From the NCBI GenBank assembly GCA_964389305.1, contig CAYMEK010000086.1, positions 1 through 13,688 of the forward strand: DNA of 13,688 nucleotides, written 5' to 3'. A program made the position numbers and the translations under genes. Positions within the stretch are counted from its first letter, which is position 1, and every line of letters starts with the position of its first letter. Under the pieces are notes generated by a model. It made no database searches. It was given only the letters and a program-made list of their open reading frames with translations, and was not told the origin of the DNA. The DNA comes from CAYMEK01 sp964389305 (GTDB lineage Bacteria; Spirochaetota; Spirochaetia; SZUA-6; DRHE01). Below are positions 7,004 to 13,688 of this stretch, piece after piece.

Positions 7004-7145
7004 CCCGCCCGCGCCCGGGCGCTCTGATCCGCCGCCCGCATGCGGCTGCTCGGACAGGCTCCCGCACCCGGCTGCCCTGACCGGCCGCTCTGACCGGCTG
7101 CCCGCTCCCGGGCGCCCAGACCGATCCCCCCGACCGGCTCTGCAA
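7004..7145. repeat. C-rich, low-complexity spacer with short repeats and palindromes
   Basis: The plus strand here is strongly C-rich and contains short recurring words. CCCGGGCGC occurs at 7014-7022 and 7107-7115, the first inside the perfect 12-bp palindrome GCGCCCGGGCGC (7011-7022). (C/T)GACCGGC occurs near 7077-7085, 7090-7098 and 7130-7138. It could fold into GC hairpins in the aspartate kinase 3' region, but there is no T-tract, so it is not a classic terminator. Open frames through it have only biased Arg/Gly/Pro composition and no support. Confidence 0.5.
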
Positions 7146-7201
7146 ACCAGCCGCCCCGAAGCTATTCGTGCAGAAAAGAACAAAAACTCACTAATAAAGG
7201 C

Positions 7202-7230
7202 TTGACAACTGGACCGGTCCCGGTAATAAT
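7202..7230 (+). promoter_or_regulatory. Sigma-70-type promoter of the iclR-family gene, with palindrome in the spacer
   Basis: TTGACA (7202-7207) is followed after 16-17 bp by TAATAA/AATAAT (7224-7230). The spacer contains the perfect palindrome GGACCGGTCC (7211-7220), a plausible operator. The -10 ends only five bases before the ATG at 7236, so transcripts would begin at or next to the start codon. Confidence 0.65.
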
Positions 7231-7232
7231 GC

Positions 7233-7258
7233 CTTATGTTTCACTATATTGACATAAG
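7233..7258. promoter_or_regulatory. Inverted repeat over the iclR-family start codon, candidate operator
   Basis: CTTATGT (7233-7239) and ACATAAG (7252-7258) are perfectly complementary 7-bp arms around a 12-bp spacer. They span the predicted transcription and translation start. The location suits autorepression by the encoded IclR protein, but the arms are short and the assignment is inference. Confidence 0.4.
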
Positions 7259-8075
7259 TTCAAATAGTAAAACAAAATCATATACACCCGTAAAAACAAT
7301 CTACAAATGTTTTTCCGTGCTCGAGTATATCGCGGACCGGCAGCCGGTGCGCATTCCTGAAATTGTCAGGGCAGTCGGCCTGACCCGGGCGAATGTACAC
7401 CGGCTGGTGGCCACTTTGGAAAGGCTCGGCTACGTGGAGAGGCTGGAAGACGGAAAAATCCACCTGTCTTACAAGATTTTCAAGATGGGAAGCACCGTAC
7501 CGCACAGCCGCCAGCTGGACGAGGTAACCAGGCCCTTCATGCATCAGCTCTCCGAGCTGTCCGGGGAAACCGTGAACCTCGGTGTACTGTATGCCGACAG
7601 CGTCATCTACCTCGACAAGGTGGAAGCCAAGCAGCACCTGCGTCTCGACCATCAGATCGGGGAGATCGATCCCCTTTACTGCACTGCTCTGGGTAAGGTG
7701 TTGTTGAGCGGATTACCGGACCAGGATCTGGACAGGTTCCTCGCCTCGGTGGAGCTGCGGCAGTACACGGAGAACACCATCCTAAACAAGGAAGAGCTTT
7801 TAGAGGAAATCGGCGAAGTGCGGAGAAAAGGCTACGCCCTGGACCTGAAGGAGCTGGACGCCAACCTGCACTGCATAGCCACACCGATCTATGACTATCG
7901 CAATAAGCTCGTCGCCGCCATGAGCATTTCCGGACCTTCGATTCGCTTTACCAGAAAAAGAATCAACCTGTTGATAGCACCCATGCTCGAAATAACGGCT
8001 CAAGTTTCACGCAAGATGGGCTGGGCCGGGAACAATACGTTGGAAGAGAAAAAAGCAGAATCCAGGAAGCGGTAA
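7236..8075 (+). CDS. IclR-family transcriptional regulator
   Basis: A 279-residue regulator with an N-terminal winged helix-turn-helix (about 17-80) followed by the IclR effector-binding domain. The DNA-binding part includes IPEIVRAVGLTRANVHRLVA and LERLGYVERL. The effector domain is recognisable from GETVNLGVL, DSVIYLDKVE, PLYCTALGKVLLSGL and the late block CIATPIYDYRNKLVAAMSISGP. IclR proteins commonly control degradation operons in response to small aromatic or carboxylic metabolites. The aminotransferase, dehydrogenase, amidohydrolase and TRAP genes downstream are the natural targets. The N-terminus before VKTIYKCF (19-26) is longer than the family core. ATG 7236 has no ribosome binding site, and the promoter leaves almost no leader, so translation is probably leaderless. 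No better in-frame start was seen except a rare ATT. Confidence 0.93.
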   Translation: MFHYIDISSNSKTKSYTPVKTIYKCFSVLEYIADRQPVRIPEIVRAVGLTRANVHRLVATLERLGYVERLEDGKIHLSYKIFKMGSTVPHSRQLDEVTRPFMHQLSELSGETVNLGVLYADSVIYLDKVEAKQHLRLDHQIGEIDPLYCTALGKVLLSGLPDQDLDRFLASVELRQYTENTILNKEELLEEIGEVRRKGYALDLKELDANLHCIATPIYDYRNKLVAAMSISGPSIRFTRKRINLLIAPMLEITAQVSRKMGWAGNNTLEEKKAESRKR

Positions 8076-8231
8076 TGAGGCTGGAAGAGGGCAGGCGATT
8101 TGGAGGCAAGGCAGGTGGAGCTCCCTGCCCATGGAGTGGAAACCCTTCGACCTCCAGGCCCTCCGGCCCGCAAACGCCGTGTTTTTTAAGGACAGCCAGG
8201 CGAGCATTTCATGCCGACGCGGAGGAATAGG

Positions 8232-9629
8232 ATGAGCAACACCCGCATGAACAGGCTCGATTTCGCAGACCTCTCCTTGCCCGGAGCTCCGAAGATCGGA
8301 GTTACCCCTCCGGGACCGAAATCGAAGGAGCTGCTGGCCTACCAGGCCGCTCACGAGAGCTGCGCCGTCTCCTACGCCAAGGGAATGCCCATGGCGGTGC
8401 GGCGCGCCAAGGGGGCGACCGTGGAGGACGTGGACGGAAACATATACATCGACTGCTTCGGCGGGGCCGGAGTGATGGCCGTCGGACACGCCCATCCCGA
8501 AGTGCTGAAGGCAGCGCACGAGCAGATCGATCAGATCACCCACACCCTCGATATACCCACTCCCGCCCGGATGGCTCTGCAGGAAGTCCTGGTGCGCGTT
8601 CTTCCAAAAGAGCTGAACCGGCTTTTCTTCGGCGGGCCCACCGGGTCCGACGCGGTCGAGCAGGCCATGAAGCTGGCCAAGTACAACACGGGCAGGATTC
8701 CCTTCATAGCCTTCGAAGGAGGCTACCACGGCATGACCGCCGGGGCCCTGGCGCTCACCAGTACCGGTTCTCACAAGGAGGGGCTGCTGCCCCTGGTTCC
8801 CGAGGTCCACTACGCCCCCTACCCCTACTGCTATCGCTGCCCCTTCGGCAAACAGGCGGAAAGCTGCTGCCTGGAGTGCGCCGGGTACCTCGATCACCTG
8901 CTGGATGATCCCCATTCGGGCGTCATCAGGCCGGCAGCGGTCGTCGTGGAACCGATTCAGGGAGAGGGAGGCTCGATCGTTCCCCCCGAGGAGTTTCTTC
9001 CGAAGGTTCGGGAGATCTGCGATCGCCACGAAGTGCTCCTTATCTGCGACGAGATCCAGTGCGGCCTGGGGCGGACAGGCAAGATGTTCGCCTTCGAGCA
9101 TACGAAGACCGTGCCGGATATCGTCACCCTGAGCAAGGCTCTGGGGGGATTGGGCTTTCCGATTTCGGCCATCGCCTATCGTGAGAAGCTCGACACCTGG
9201 CCCAGGGCCAAAACGATCGGCACCTTCCGCGGCAACATGGTCGCCTTTGCGGCCGGAGCGCGGGCGCTTAACTTCATGCTGGACTCGGGCCTGCTCGAAC
9301 ACACCGAGCGGTTGGGCGAGACGGCTTTGAAGCTGCTCAAGGAGCTGGAAAAAGATTCCCCGATCGTGGGGGAAGCCAGGGGCAAAGGCCTGATGCTCGG
9401 CGTCGAGTTCGTCTTCGACAGAGAAACCAGGAAACCCGCTCCCGAGCTGGCCAAGGCCATGAGAAGCCTCTGCCATCAGCGGGGCGTCATGATCGAGGTG
9501 GGCGGGCACTACGGAAACGTGGCCCGCTTCCTGCCTCCCCTGGTCATTACCGAGGATCTTCTGCGCAAGGCGATACAGATATTCTCCGAGACGGTGAGGG
9601 AGATAGAAAAAAAACGAGGAGGAAAGTGA
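8232..9629 (+). CDS. Class III PLP aminotransferase, diaminobutyrate aminotransferase-like
   Basis: A 465-residue fold-type I, PLP-dependent omega-aminotransferase. Key parts are the phosphate-binding GGPTGSDAVE (134-143), YHGMTAGALALT (165-176), EPIQGEGG (240-247), the PLP-nitrogen Asp in CDEIQCGLGRTG (D273), the PLP lysine K302 in TLSKALGGLGFP, and TFRGN (331-335). GPTGSDAVE and TWPRAKTIGTFRGN resemble EctB/Dat-type diaminobutyrate:2-oxoglutarate aminotransferases. These interconvert L-2,4-diaminobutyrate and aspartate semialdehyde, which fits the semialdehyde dehydrogenase gene 6 bp downstream. GABA or other omega-amino substrates remain possible. A cysteine cluster (C200, C203, C212, C213, C216) is seen in the PYPYCYRCPFG region. 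ATG 8232 is chosen because GGAGGA at 8221-8226 is well spaced; ATG 8211 has no such site. Confidence 0.9.
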   Translation: MSNTRMNRLDFADLSLPGAPKIGVTPPGPKSKELLAYQAAHESCAVSYAKGMPMAVRRAKGATVEDVDGNIYIDCFGGAGVMAVGHAHPEVLKAAHEQIDQITHTLDIPTPARMALQEVLVRVLPKELNRLFFGGPTGSDAVEQAMKLAKYNTGRIPFIAFEGGYHGMTAGALALTSTGSHKEGLLPLVPEVHYAPYPYCYRCPFGKQAESCCLECAGYLDHLLDDPHSGVIRPAAVVVEPIQGEGGSIVPPEEFLPKVREICDRHEVLLICDEIQCGLGRTGKMFAFEHTKTVPDIVTLSKALGGLGFPISAIAYREKLDTWPRAKTIGTFRGNMVAFAAGARALNFMLDSGLLEHTERLGETALKLLKELEKDSPIVGEARGKGLMLGVEFVFDRETRKPAPELAKAMRSLCHQRGVMIEVGGHYGNVARFLPPLVITEDLLRKAIQIFSETVREIEKKRGGK

Positions 9630-9635
9630 AAGCCG

Positions 9636-10685
9636 ATGCCTGACAAGAGCTGGAGCGTCGCGGTTGTGGGAGCGCTTGGAATGGTGGGATCGGAGATGAT
9701 CCGCACCCTGGAAAGGCGAAAGTTCCCGGTACGGGAGCTGCGGCCGCTGGATCTTCCCCGCAACGAAGGGACCCCCGTGAGCTTTCGGGGTCAGACCCTG
9801 GAGGCCCGGGCGGCCACGGAAAAGAACTTCAGCGGCGTAGAGATAGCCATCTTCTCCGCAGGCGCCGCGGCCAGCCAGGAGCTGGCTCCCAAGGCCGTCC
9901 GCCAGGGGGCGGTGGTGGTAGACAACTCCTCCGCCTGGCGGATGGACCCCGAGTGCCCGCTGGTGGTGCCCGAAGTGAATCCCCACGATCTGCAGTGGCA
10001 CGAGGGAATCATCGCCAATCCCAACTGCTCCACGATTCAGATGGTGGTGGCGCTCAAGCCCCTCCACGAGGCGGCCGGAATCAGGCGGGTGGTCGTGTCC
10101 ACCTACCAGGCCACCACGGGCGCCGGCCAGAAGGGAAGCGCCGCCCTGGAGGCAGAAGCAATTGAGTTCTTGAAGACCAAGGCGCCCGTAAAGCCTCGGG
10201 GCTTCCAGTATCAGATCGCCTTCAACGTGATCCCTCACATCGATGTATTCCAGGAGGGGGGCTACACCAAGGAAGAATACAAGATGGTCAAAGAGACCAA
10301 GAAGATCATGGGCGACGAGTCGATCCGGGTGAACGCCACCTGCGTGCGCGTGCCGGTGTTCTACGGGCACTCCGAATCCGTGAACATAGAGACCGAAAAG
10401 AAGCTTACGCCCGAGCAGGCCCGCAAGATCCTGGACTCCAGCTCCGGGATCATCCTTCTCGACGATCCGGAGAAGCTGAAGTACCCGATGCCGATCATGA
10501 CCGACGAGGAAGACGCCACCTTCGTCGGCAGGATCAGGGAGGATTACACGGTGGAAAACGGACTCAATCTCTGGATCGTGTCCAACAACATTCGCAAAGG
10601 AGCGGCGTTGAATGCAGTCCAGATTGCCGAGACCCTGGTGCGGAAGGGCTGGGTAGAGCCGCGGCGCTCGAGAAGCCGATCATGA
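9636..10685 (+). CDS. asd: Aspartate-semialdehyde dehydrogenase (phosphorylating)
   Basis: This 349-residue NADP-dependent enzyme interconverts 4-aspartyl phosphate and L-aspartate 4-semialdehyde. It has the nucleotide-binding G12-x2-G15-x2-G18 (VGALGMVGSE), DNSSAWRM (96-103), the catalytic cysteine C131 in NPNCSTIQ, STYQATTGAGQKG (155-167), R238 and the base H245 in RVPVFYGHSE. All key residues are intact, so the enzyme should be active. It starts 6 bp after the aminotransferase stop and ends in an ATGA overlap with the amidohydrolase gene, so the three are almost certainly one transcript. Its direction in the cell, making or consuming the semialdehyde, cannot be told from sequence; the adjacent transport and deacylation genes make consumption plausible. 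Confidence 0.96.
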   Translation: MPDKSWSVAVVGALGMVGSEMIRTLERRKFPVRELRPLDLPRNEGTPVSFRGQTLEARAATEKNFSGVEIAIFSAGAAASQELAPKAVRQGAVVVDNSSAWRMDPECPLVVPEVNPHDLQWHEGIIANPNCSTIQMVVALKPLHEAAGIRRVVVSTYQATTGAGQKGSAALEAEAIEFLKTKAPVKPRGFQYQIAFNVIPHIDVFQEGGYTKEEYKMVKETKKIMGDESIRVNATCVRVPVFYGHSESVNIETEKKLTPEQARKILDSSSGIILLDDPEKLKYPMPIMTDEEDATFVGRIREDYTVENGLNLWIVSNNIRKGAALNAVQIAETLVRKGWVEPRRSRSRS

Positions 10686-11905
10686 ACCTCAAAGAGCGGA
10701 TAGCCGGTTTAGGCGAAGAGCTGATCGATCTCAGGAGAGACTTTCACAGGCACCCGGAGCTGGGCTTCCAGGAGCAAAGGACCGCCGAAAAGGTCGAGAA
10801 GTATCTGCGAGGATTGGGCTTGCCCGTGAAACGGCTGGCCGGGACAGGGGTGGTCGCGCTTCTGGAGGGCCGAGGAAAACGCAGTAGAACAGAAGGGCCG
10901 GTTTTGCTGCTGCGGGCGGACATGGACGCCCTTCCCGTCCAGGAGGAAACCGAGGTCCCCTATCGATCGGTCAACCAGGGAGTGATGCACGCCTGCGGCC
11001 ACGACGCCCATACGGCCATGCTACTGGCGGCGGCCAAAGTACTCACCGAGTACAGGGAGAAAATCCCCGGGACGATCAAGCTGGTCTTCCAGCCGAACGA
11101 GGAGACCACGGCGCAGCCTCCGGGAGCGGAAGCCATGATCGCCGAAGGGGTCCTGACCGACCCTGGGGTAGACGCGGCCATGGCTCTGCACATCTGGACT
11201 CCCCTGCCCAGCGGACAGATCGGAATGAACCCGGGGCCGGTAACGGCCACCCTGGACGTGTTCAAACTGGTGATCCAAGGAAAGGGCGGTCACACCGGAT
11301 TCCCCGAACAGACCGTGGACCCGATCATCGCCGCCGCCTCGATCGTGCAAACGGTGCAGACCATCCAGACTCGCGAGATCAGCCTGCAGAAGCCCACGAT
11401 CATCATGTTCGGGAAAATCGAAGGAGGAACCAAGTCGAATATCGTTCCCGATCGAGTGACCCTGGAGGGTTCTCTTCGCTTTCTGTACAGCGGAGGCGCT
11501 GACAGCGAAGAAGACCCGGAGGGCAGGTTCAAGAGGATCGTGGGGGCCGTGGGTGCGGCCCACCGGGTGAGCTGCGACCTGGAGCTGCACTGCGAGAACC
11601 GGGCCGTGATCAACCACCCGGGGATGACCGCTGTGGCCAGACGAACCGCCGAGAAGGTGCTCGGGGAGCGCGGCGCCGTGGTCTCCTATTCCTGCACGGC
11701 CGGCGAGGATTTCTCCGAGTTTGCCGCGCGGGTGCCCAGCGTGCTGTACTTCCTGGGTACGGGAAACAAGAAAAAACAGTCCGACTACCCTCATCACAGT
11801 TCCCGCTTCAACATCGACGAGGAGGTGCTGACCCTGGGCGTGGAGATGCATGTCAGCGGGGCGCTCAACTTCTTTGCGGACCGGGAGGCTGCGGAGGGGG
11901 CGTAA
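10682..11905 (+). CDS. M20 (M20D-type) metal-dependent amidohydrolase
   Basis: A 407-residue zinc/manganese hydrolase that removes acyl groups from N-acyl amino acids, related to hippurate, IAA-amino acid and N-acetyl-diaminopimelate deacylases. Metal and catalytic residues are visible: H103-A-C105-G-H107-D, E140-E141 (NEET), H170 (ALHIW) and H371/H372 (YPHHSSRFNIDEE). The lid/dimerisation domain shows GKGGHTGFPEQTVDPI (200-215) and GGTKSNIVPD (248-257). TAGEDFSEF (339-347) also fits. It is cytoplasmic, with no signal peptide. Start ATG overlaps the asd stop as ATGA, indicating coupling. Placed beside a diaminobutyrate-type aminotransferase, it may deacylate an N-acyl diamino acid brought in by the TRAP system (inference). 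Other N-acyl amino acids or hippurate-like amides are alternatives. Confidence 0.93.
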   Translation: MNLKERIAGLGEELIDLRRDFHRHPELGFQEQRTAEKVEKYLRGLGLPVKRLAGTGVVALLEGRGKRSRTEGPVLLLRADMDALPVQEETEVPYRSVNQGVMHACGHDAHTAMLLAAAKVLTEYREKIPGTIKLVFQPNEETTAQPPGAEAMIAEGVLTDPGVDAAMALHIWTPLPSGQIGMNPGPVTATLDVFKLVIQGKGGHTGFPEQTVDPIIAAASIVQTVQTIQTREISLQKPTIIMFGKIEGGTKSNIVPDRVTLEGSLRFLYSGGADSEEDPEGRFKRIVGAVGAAHRVSCDLELHCENRAVINHPGMTAVARRTAEKVLGERGAVVSYSCTAGEDFSEFAARVPSVLYFLGTGNKKKQSDYPHHSSRFNIDEEVLTLGVEMHVSGALNFFADREAAEGA

Positions 11906-11947
11906 GGAACAGAGAGCTACGGGAGGAAAAAATATATAGGAGGTGCC

Positions 11948-13027
11948 ATGATGAATGGTAAGAAGCTACTCGTAGTAGCAGTGGTTCTGGCCTTCCTGCT
12001 GGCGGGCACGGGTGTGTTTGCCGGCGGCCAGAAAGAACCGGCCGCCGAAGGCGGGATGGGAAAAATGGAGCTGAAGTTCGCCTCCGAGGAGATCGAGGGC
12101 GATTTCATGACCGTCTGGGCTGAAAACTTCGCCGATGAGATGAGAGAGTGGTCGGACGGCCAGATCGACATCACCGTGTACCCCTACGGGACCCTCGGTG
12201 ACACCAGGGACATCAACGAGCTGTGCCAGATCGGCGTAGTGGAGTACGTGTTCTCCGATTTCGGCTGGATCAGCTCCTTCGTACCGCAGGCCCAGGTTCT
12301 GGCCCTGAACTACCTGTGGCCCCAGGAGAAGATGCCGCAGGTCCTGGAGTGGGTGGTGAAAAACGGCAAGATCATGGGGGTGCTCGAGGAGCACTTCCGC
12401 CACAACGGCCTGGTTCCGCTCGGCATCGTATATGAAGGGTGGCAGTGGGTCAGCTCTAAGACGCCCAAGCGCACCCTCGAGGACTTCGGCGGCTTCAAGG
12501 TACGGGTGATGGGCTCCAAGCTGCTGGTGGAGGACTACAAGTCCTACGGCGCCAGTCCCACCCCGATGAGCTACGGCGAGGTGTACAGCGGCCTGCAGAT
12601 GGGCCTGATCGACGGGCAGGTCAACCCGTTGTTCGCCATCTACAGCATGAAGTTCTACGAGGTGCAGGACTATCTGACCCAGATCTGGTCCGAGCCTTTC
12701 GTCGGAATCCCCACGGTGAACATGCAGTTCTTCGACTCCCTGCCCCAAGAGGCACAGGAGAAGATGCGCCAGTTCTGGGCAGACGCCATCAGCCCCTCGG
12801 CCGAGTGGATCGACGCCAGGAACAAGAGAGACCTGGATCAGATGATGGCCGACCGTCCGGAGATCGAGGTGTACAGGTTCACGGCCGAAGACATCGAGCC
12901 CTTCAAGGAGCAGGCCCAGAAGGTCTATTCGACCTACCTGCAGATTGGGGGCGACGGAGCGCAGGCGGTCCTGGACACCCTTCTGGCGGACATCGAAAAC
13001 GCTAAGAAAGCTGTGGGAGTAGAGTAA
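11948..13027 (+). CDS. TRAP transporter periplasmic solute-binding protein (DctP family)
   Basis: A 359-residue binding protein that captures an organic acid in the periplasm for sodium-driven uptake. A signal peptide covers residues 1-25 with cleavage after VFA, just before GGQKEPAAEGG; no lipobox cysteine is present. DctP hallmarks are FGGFKVRVMGS, with R186 as the likely carboxylate-binding arginine, and GEVYSGLQMGLIDGQVNPL. Two ATGs occur in tandem. TAGGAGGTGCC directly upstream favours the second ATG (11951) by spacing, though either is possible. An additional GGGAGGAA occurs further upstream. It follows the amidohydrolase by 42 bp. The VFAGGQKE junction is my main hint of a spirochaete. 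The substrate is unknown; linkage suggests an N-acyl amino acid, ectoine-like compound or dicarboxylate (inference). Confidence 0.93.
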   Translation: MMNGKKLLVVAVVLAFLLAGTGVFAGGQKEPAAEGGMGKMELKFASEEIEGDFMTVWAENFADEMREWSDGQIDITVYPYGTLGDTRDINELCQIGVVEYVFSDFGWISSFVPQAQVLALNYLWPQEKMPQVLEWVVKNGKIMGVLEEHFRHNGLVPLGIVYEGWQWVSSKTPKRTLEDFGGFKVRVMGSKLLVEDYKSYGASPTPMSYGEVYSGLQMGLIDGQVNPLFAIYSMKFYEVQDYLTQIWSEPFVGIPTVNMQFFDSLPQEAQEKMRQFWADAISPSAEWIDARNKRDLDQMMADRPEIEVYRFTAEDIEPFKEQAQKVYSTYLQIGGDGAQAVLDTLLADIENAKKAVGVE

Positions 13028-13039
13028 TCTAGCCCTCAG

Positions 13040-13074
13040 GCCCTGCGGCACGGGAAAATCCCCTGTCGCAGGGC
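13040..13074 (+). other. Intergenic stem-loop between the TRAP binding protein and small membrane subunit genes
   Basis: GCCCTGCG (13040-13047) pairs perfectly with CGCAGGGC (13067-13074). The stem continues through a G-T pair, two Watson-Crick pairs, one C-C mismatch and GGG/CCC, closing a 5-base AAAAT loop at 13055-13059. No T-run follows, so it is more likely an mRNA-stabilising or partial attenuation hairpin that keeps the binding protein more abundant than the membrane subunits, as is common in binding-protein operons (inference). Confidence 0.7.
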
Positions 13075-13098
13075 TCGTTCCAAAAAGAGGTTACCAAT

Positions 13099-13668
13099 AT
13101 GGAAGAGAAGGGAGAAAAAAGGGCCCCGGTAGTGGAGGTGTTCGCCGGCTTGAACCGGATCGTGGGCAATATCGTGAACACGTTCGAGGTGGTGAGCCTC
13201 TGTTTCGGGGTAGCCGCTCTGGCCGGTCTGCTCATCGCCAATGTGGTGGCCCGGGAGTTCTTCAAGAGCATCTACTTCGTGGAGGAGGTTTCCGAGTTCC
13301 TGGTCATCTTCACCACCTTTGTCGGGGTGAGCTACGCAGTCAGAAAAGCCAGGCACATCCGCATGGGAGCCTTCTTCGACATTATGGGTCCTCGCCTGGA
13401 GAAGATCTTCGTCTTTGTGATCTCAGCGATAAGCGCGGTGGTGATGTTCTTCATGGCCCACTACTCCCTGGCCTATCTGCTGGAAAGCAGATCCCTGGGC
13501 CAGACCACCGAAGCCCTGCGGCTGCCCTACTGGACGTTCCTGATCATCATTCCTATCGGCTTCTTTCTGGCCGGAGTCCAGTACGTGCGCACGATCATAC
13601 GCAACATCGTGCGTAAAGAGGTCTGGATGTCTCCGGAGCAGCAGAGCGAGTACGAGGAAGAGGGATAA
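13099..13668 (+). CDS. TRAP transporter small membrane subunit (DctQ family)
   Basis: A 189-residue inner-membrane protein with four predicted hydrophobic segments, about 31-51, 64-81, 103-128 and 144-163, the standard DctQ topology. The conserved region FVEEVSEFLVIFTTFVGVSY (60-79), followed by RKARHIRMGAFF (82-93), matches the family motif of acidic pair, Gly and downstream His-Ile. It associates with the large subunit for sodium-coupled transport of the ligand delivered by the binding protein. Start ATG 13099 has GAGGT roughly 8 nt upstream. Charged tails lie on both ends (EEKGEK and EQQSEYEEEG). The gene lies 71 bp after the binding protein gene, separated by the hairpin at 13040-13074. 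Confidence 0.93.
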   Translation: MEEKGEKRAPVVEVFAGLNRIVGNIVNTFEVVSLCFGVAALAGLLIANVVAREFFKSIYFVEEVSEFLVIFTTFVGVSYAVRKARHIRMGAFFDIMGPRLEKIFVFVISAISAVVMFFMAHYSLAYLLESRSLGQTTEALRLPYWTFLIIIPIGFFLAGVQYVRTIIRNIVRKEVWMSPEQQSEYEEEG

Positions 13669-13680
13669 GGAGGTGAGGCG

Positions 13681-13688
13681 ATGACATT
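13681..13688 (+). CDS. Start of next gene, presumably TRAP large membrane subunit (DctM), cut by window edge
   Basis: Only ATG ACA TT is visible. A strong ribosome binding site GGAGGTGAGG begins at 13670, right after the TAA of the small-subunit gene, so a start here is likely. DctM is expected by the usual DctP-DctQ-DctM order; the sequence itself says nothing about the product. Confidence 0.5.

Noticed and set aside
7004..7205. Short open frames on both strands in the C-rich spacer
   Set aside because: Their composition is dictated by the repeats (Arg, Gly, Pro, Ser). There are no ribosome binding sites and no recognisable domains.
8007..10370. A very long open frame on the minus strand, antisense to the aminotransferase and dehydrogenase genes
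   Set aside because: It is a shadow of GC-rich codon use in two well-recognised plus-strand genes. Its translation is His/Gly/Leu-rich with no domain, and it has no context support.
8232..11905. Ectoine biosynthesis cluster
   Set aside because: Although aspartate kinase, semialdehyde dehydrogenase and an EctB-like aminotransferase are present, no EctA acetyltransferase or EctC synthase lies here. The amidohydrolase and importer point to uptake and degradation instead.
11966..13051. Long minus-strand open frame antisense to the TRAP binding protein gene
   Set aside because: Mirror-frame artefact. The plus strand encodes an intact DctP protein with signal peptide, and the antisense product resembles nothing.

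Overview
The window (about 60% GC by eye) looks like part of the chromosome of a metabolically versatile, probably anaerobic bacterium. The best taxonomic hint is the TRAP binding protein: its signal peptide ends in VFAGGQKEPAA, a junction I associate with spirochaete periplasmic binding proteins. A member of Spirochaetota is therefore my first guess, with moderate confidence. The tungsten-type aldehyde:ferredoxin oxidoreductase supports anaerobic, ferredoxin-based metabolism.

The window holds two oppositely oriented catabolic-looking gene sets that diverge from the spacer at about 5461-5698. The left set reads on the minus strand from 5460 to beyond base 1. In order it encodes a GntR/FCD regulator, an RraA-like class II aldolase, an Ldh2-family 2-hydroxyacid dehydrogenase, an aldehyde:ferredoxin oxidoreductase (AOR), a short-chain dehydrogenase, a cupin, and the N-terminus of a creatininase-family amidohydrolase cut by the window edge. 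Gene junctions are tight: -4, +2, +4 and a few tens of bp. Two genes use TTG starts placed directly behind purine-rich codons of the gene before. A near-ideal promoter (TTGACA, 16 bp, TATAAT) precedes gntR. Its -10 and early transcribed region consist of four 11-bp direct repeats starting with GAT(T/A)AT, a strong candidate operator. The predicted logic is oxidation of a hydroxy acid, aldol cleavage to pyruvate plus a carbonyl compound, and oxidation of an aldehyde to an acid with reduction of ferredoxin. The substrate is unknown.

The right set reads on the plus strand: aspartate kinase (5699-7003), a C-rich spacer, an IclR regulator (7236-8075), a class III aminotransferase resembling diaminobutyrate aminotransferases, aspartate-semialdehyde dehydrogenase, an M20 amidohydrolase, and a TRAP transporter (binding protein, small membrane subunit, first codons of the next gene, presumably the large subunit). 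The usual biosynthetic reading is aspartate to aspartyl phosphate to aspartate semialdehyde to diaminobutyrate. The linked amidohydrolase, TRAP transporter and IclR regulator instead suggest catabolism. An imported N-acylated diamino acid could be deacylated and transaminated to aspartate semialdehyde. That could then run backwards through the dehydrogenase and kinase to aspartate, yielding NADPH and ATP. This reversed, energy-conserving route is my most interesting hypothesis and is inference only.

No tRNA, rRNA, CRISPR array, insertion sequence or pseudogene was seen. No gene-free stretch exceeds 300 bp; the two largest spacers (5461-5698 and 7004-7235) are described below.
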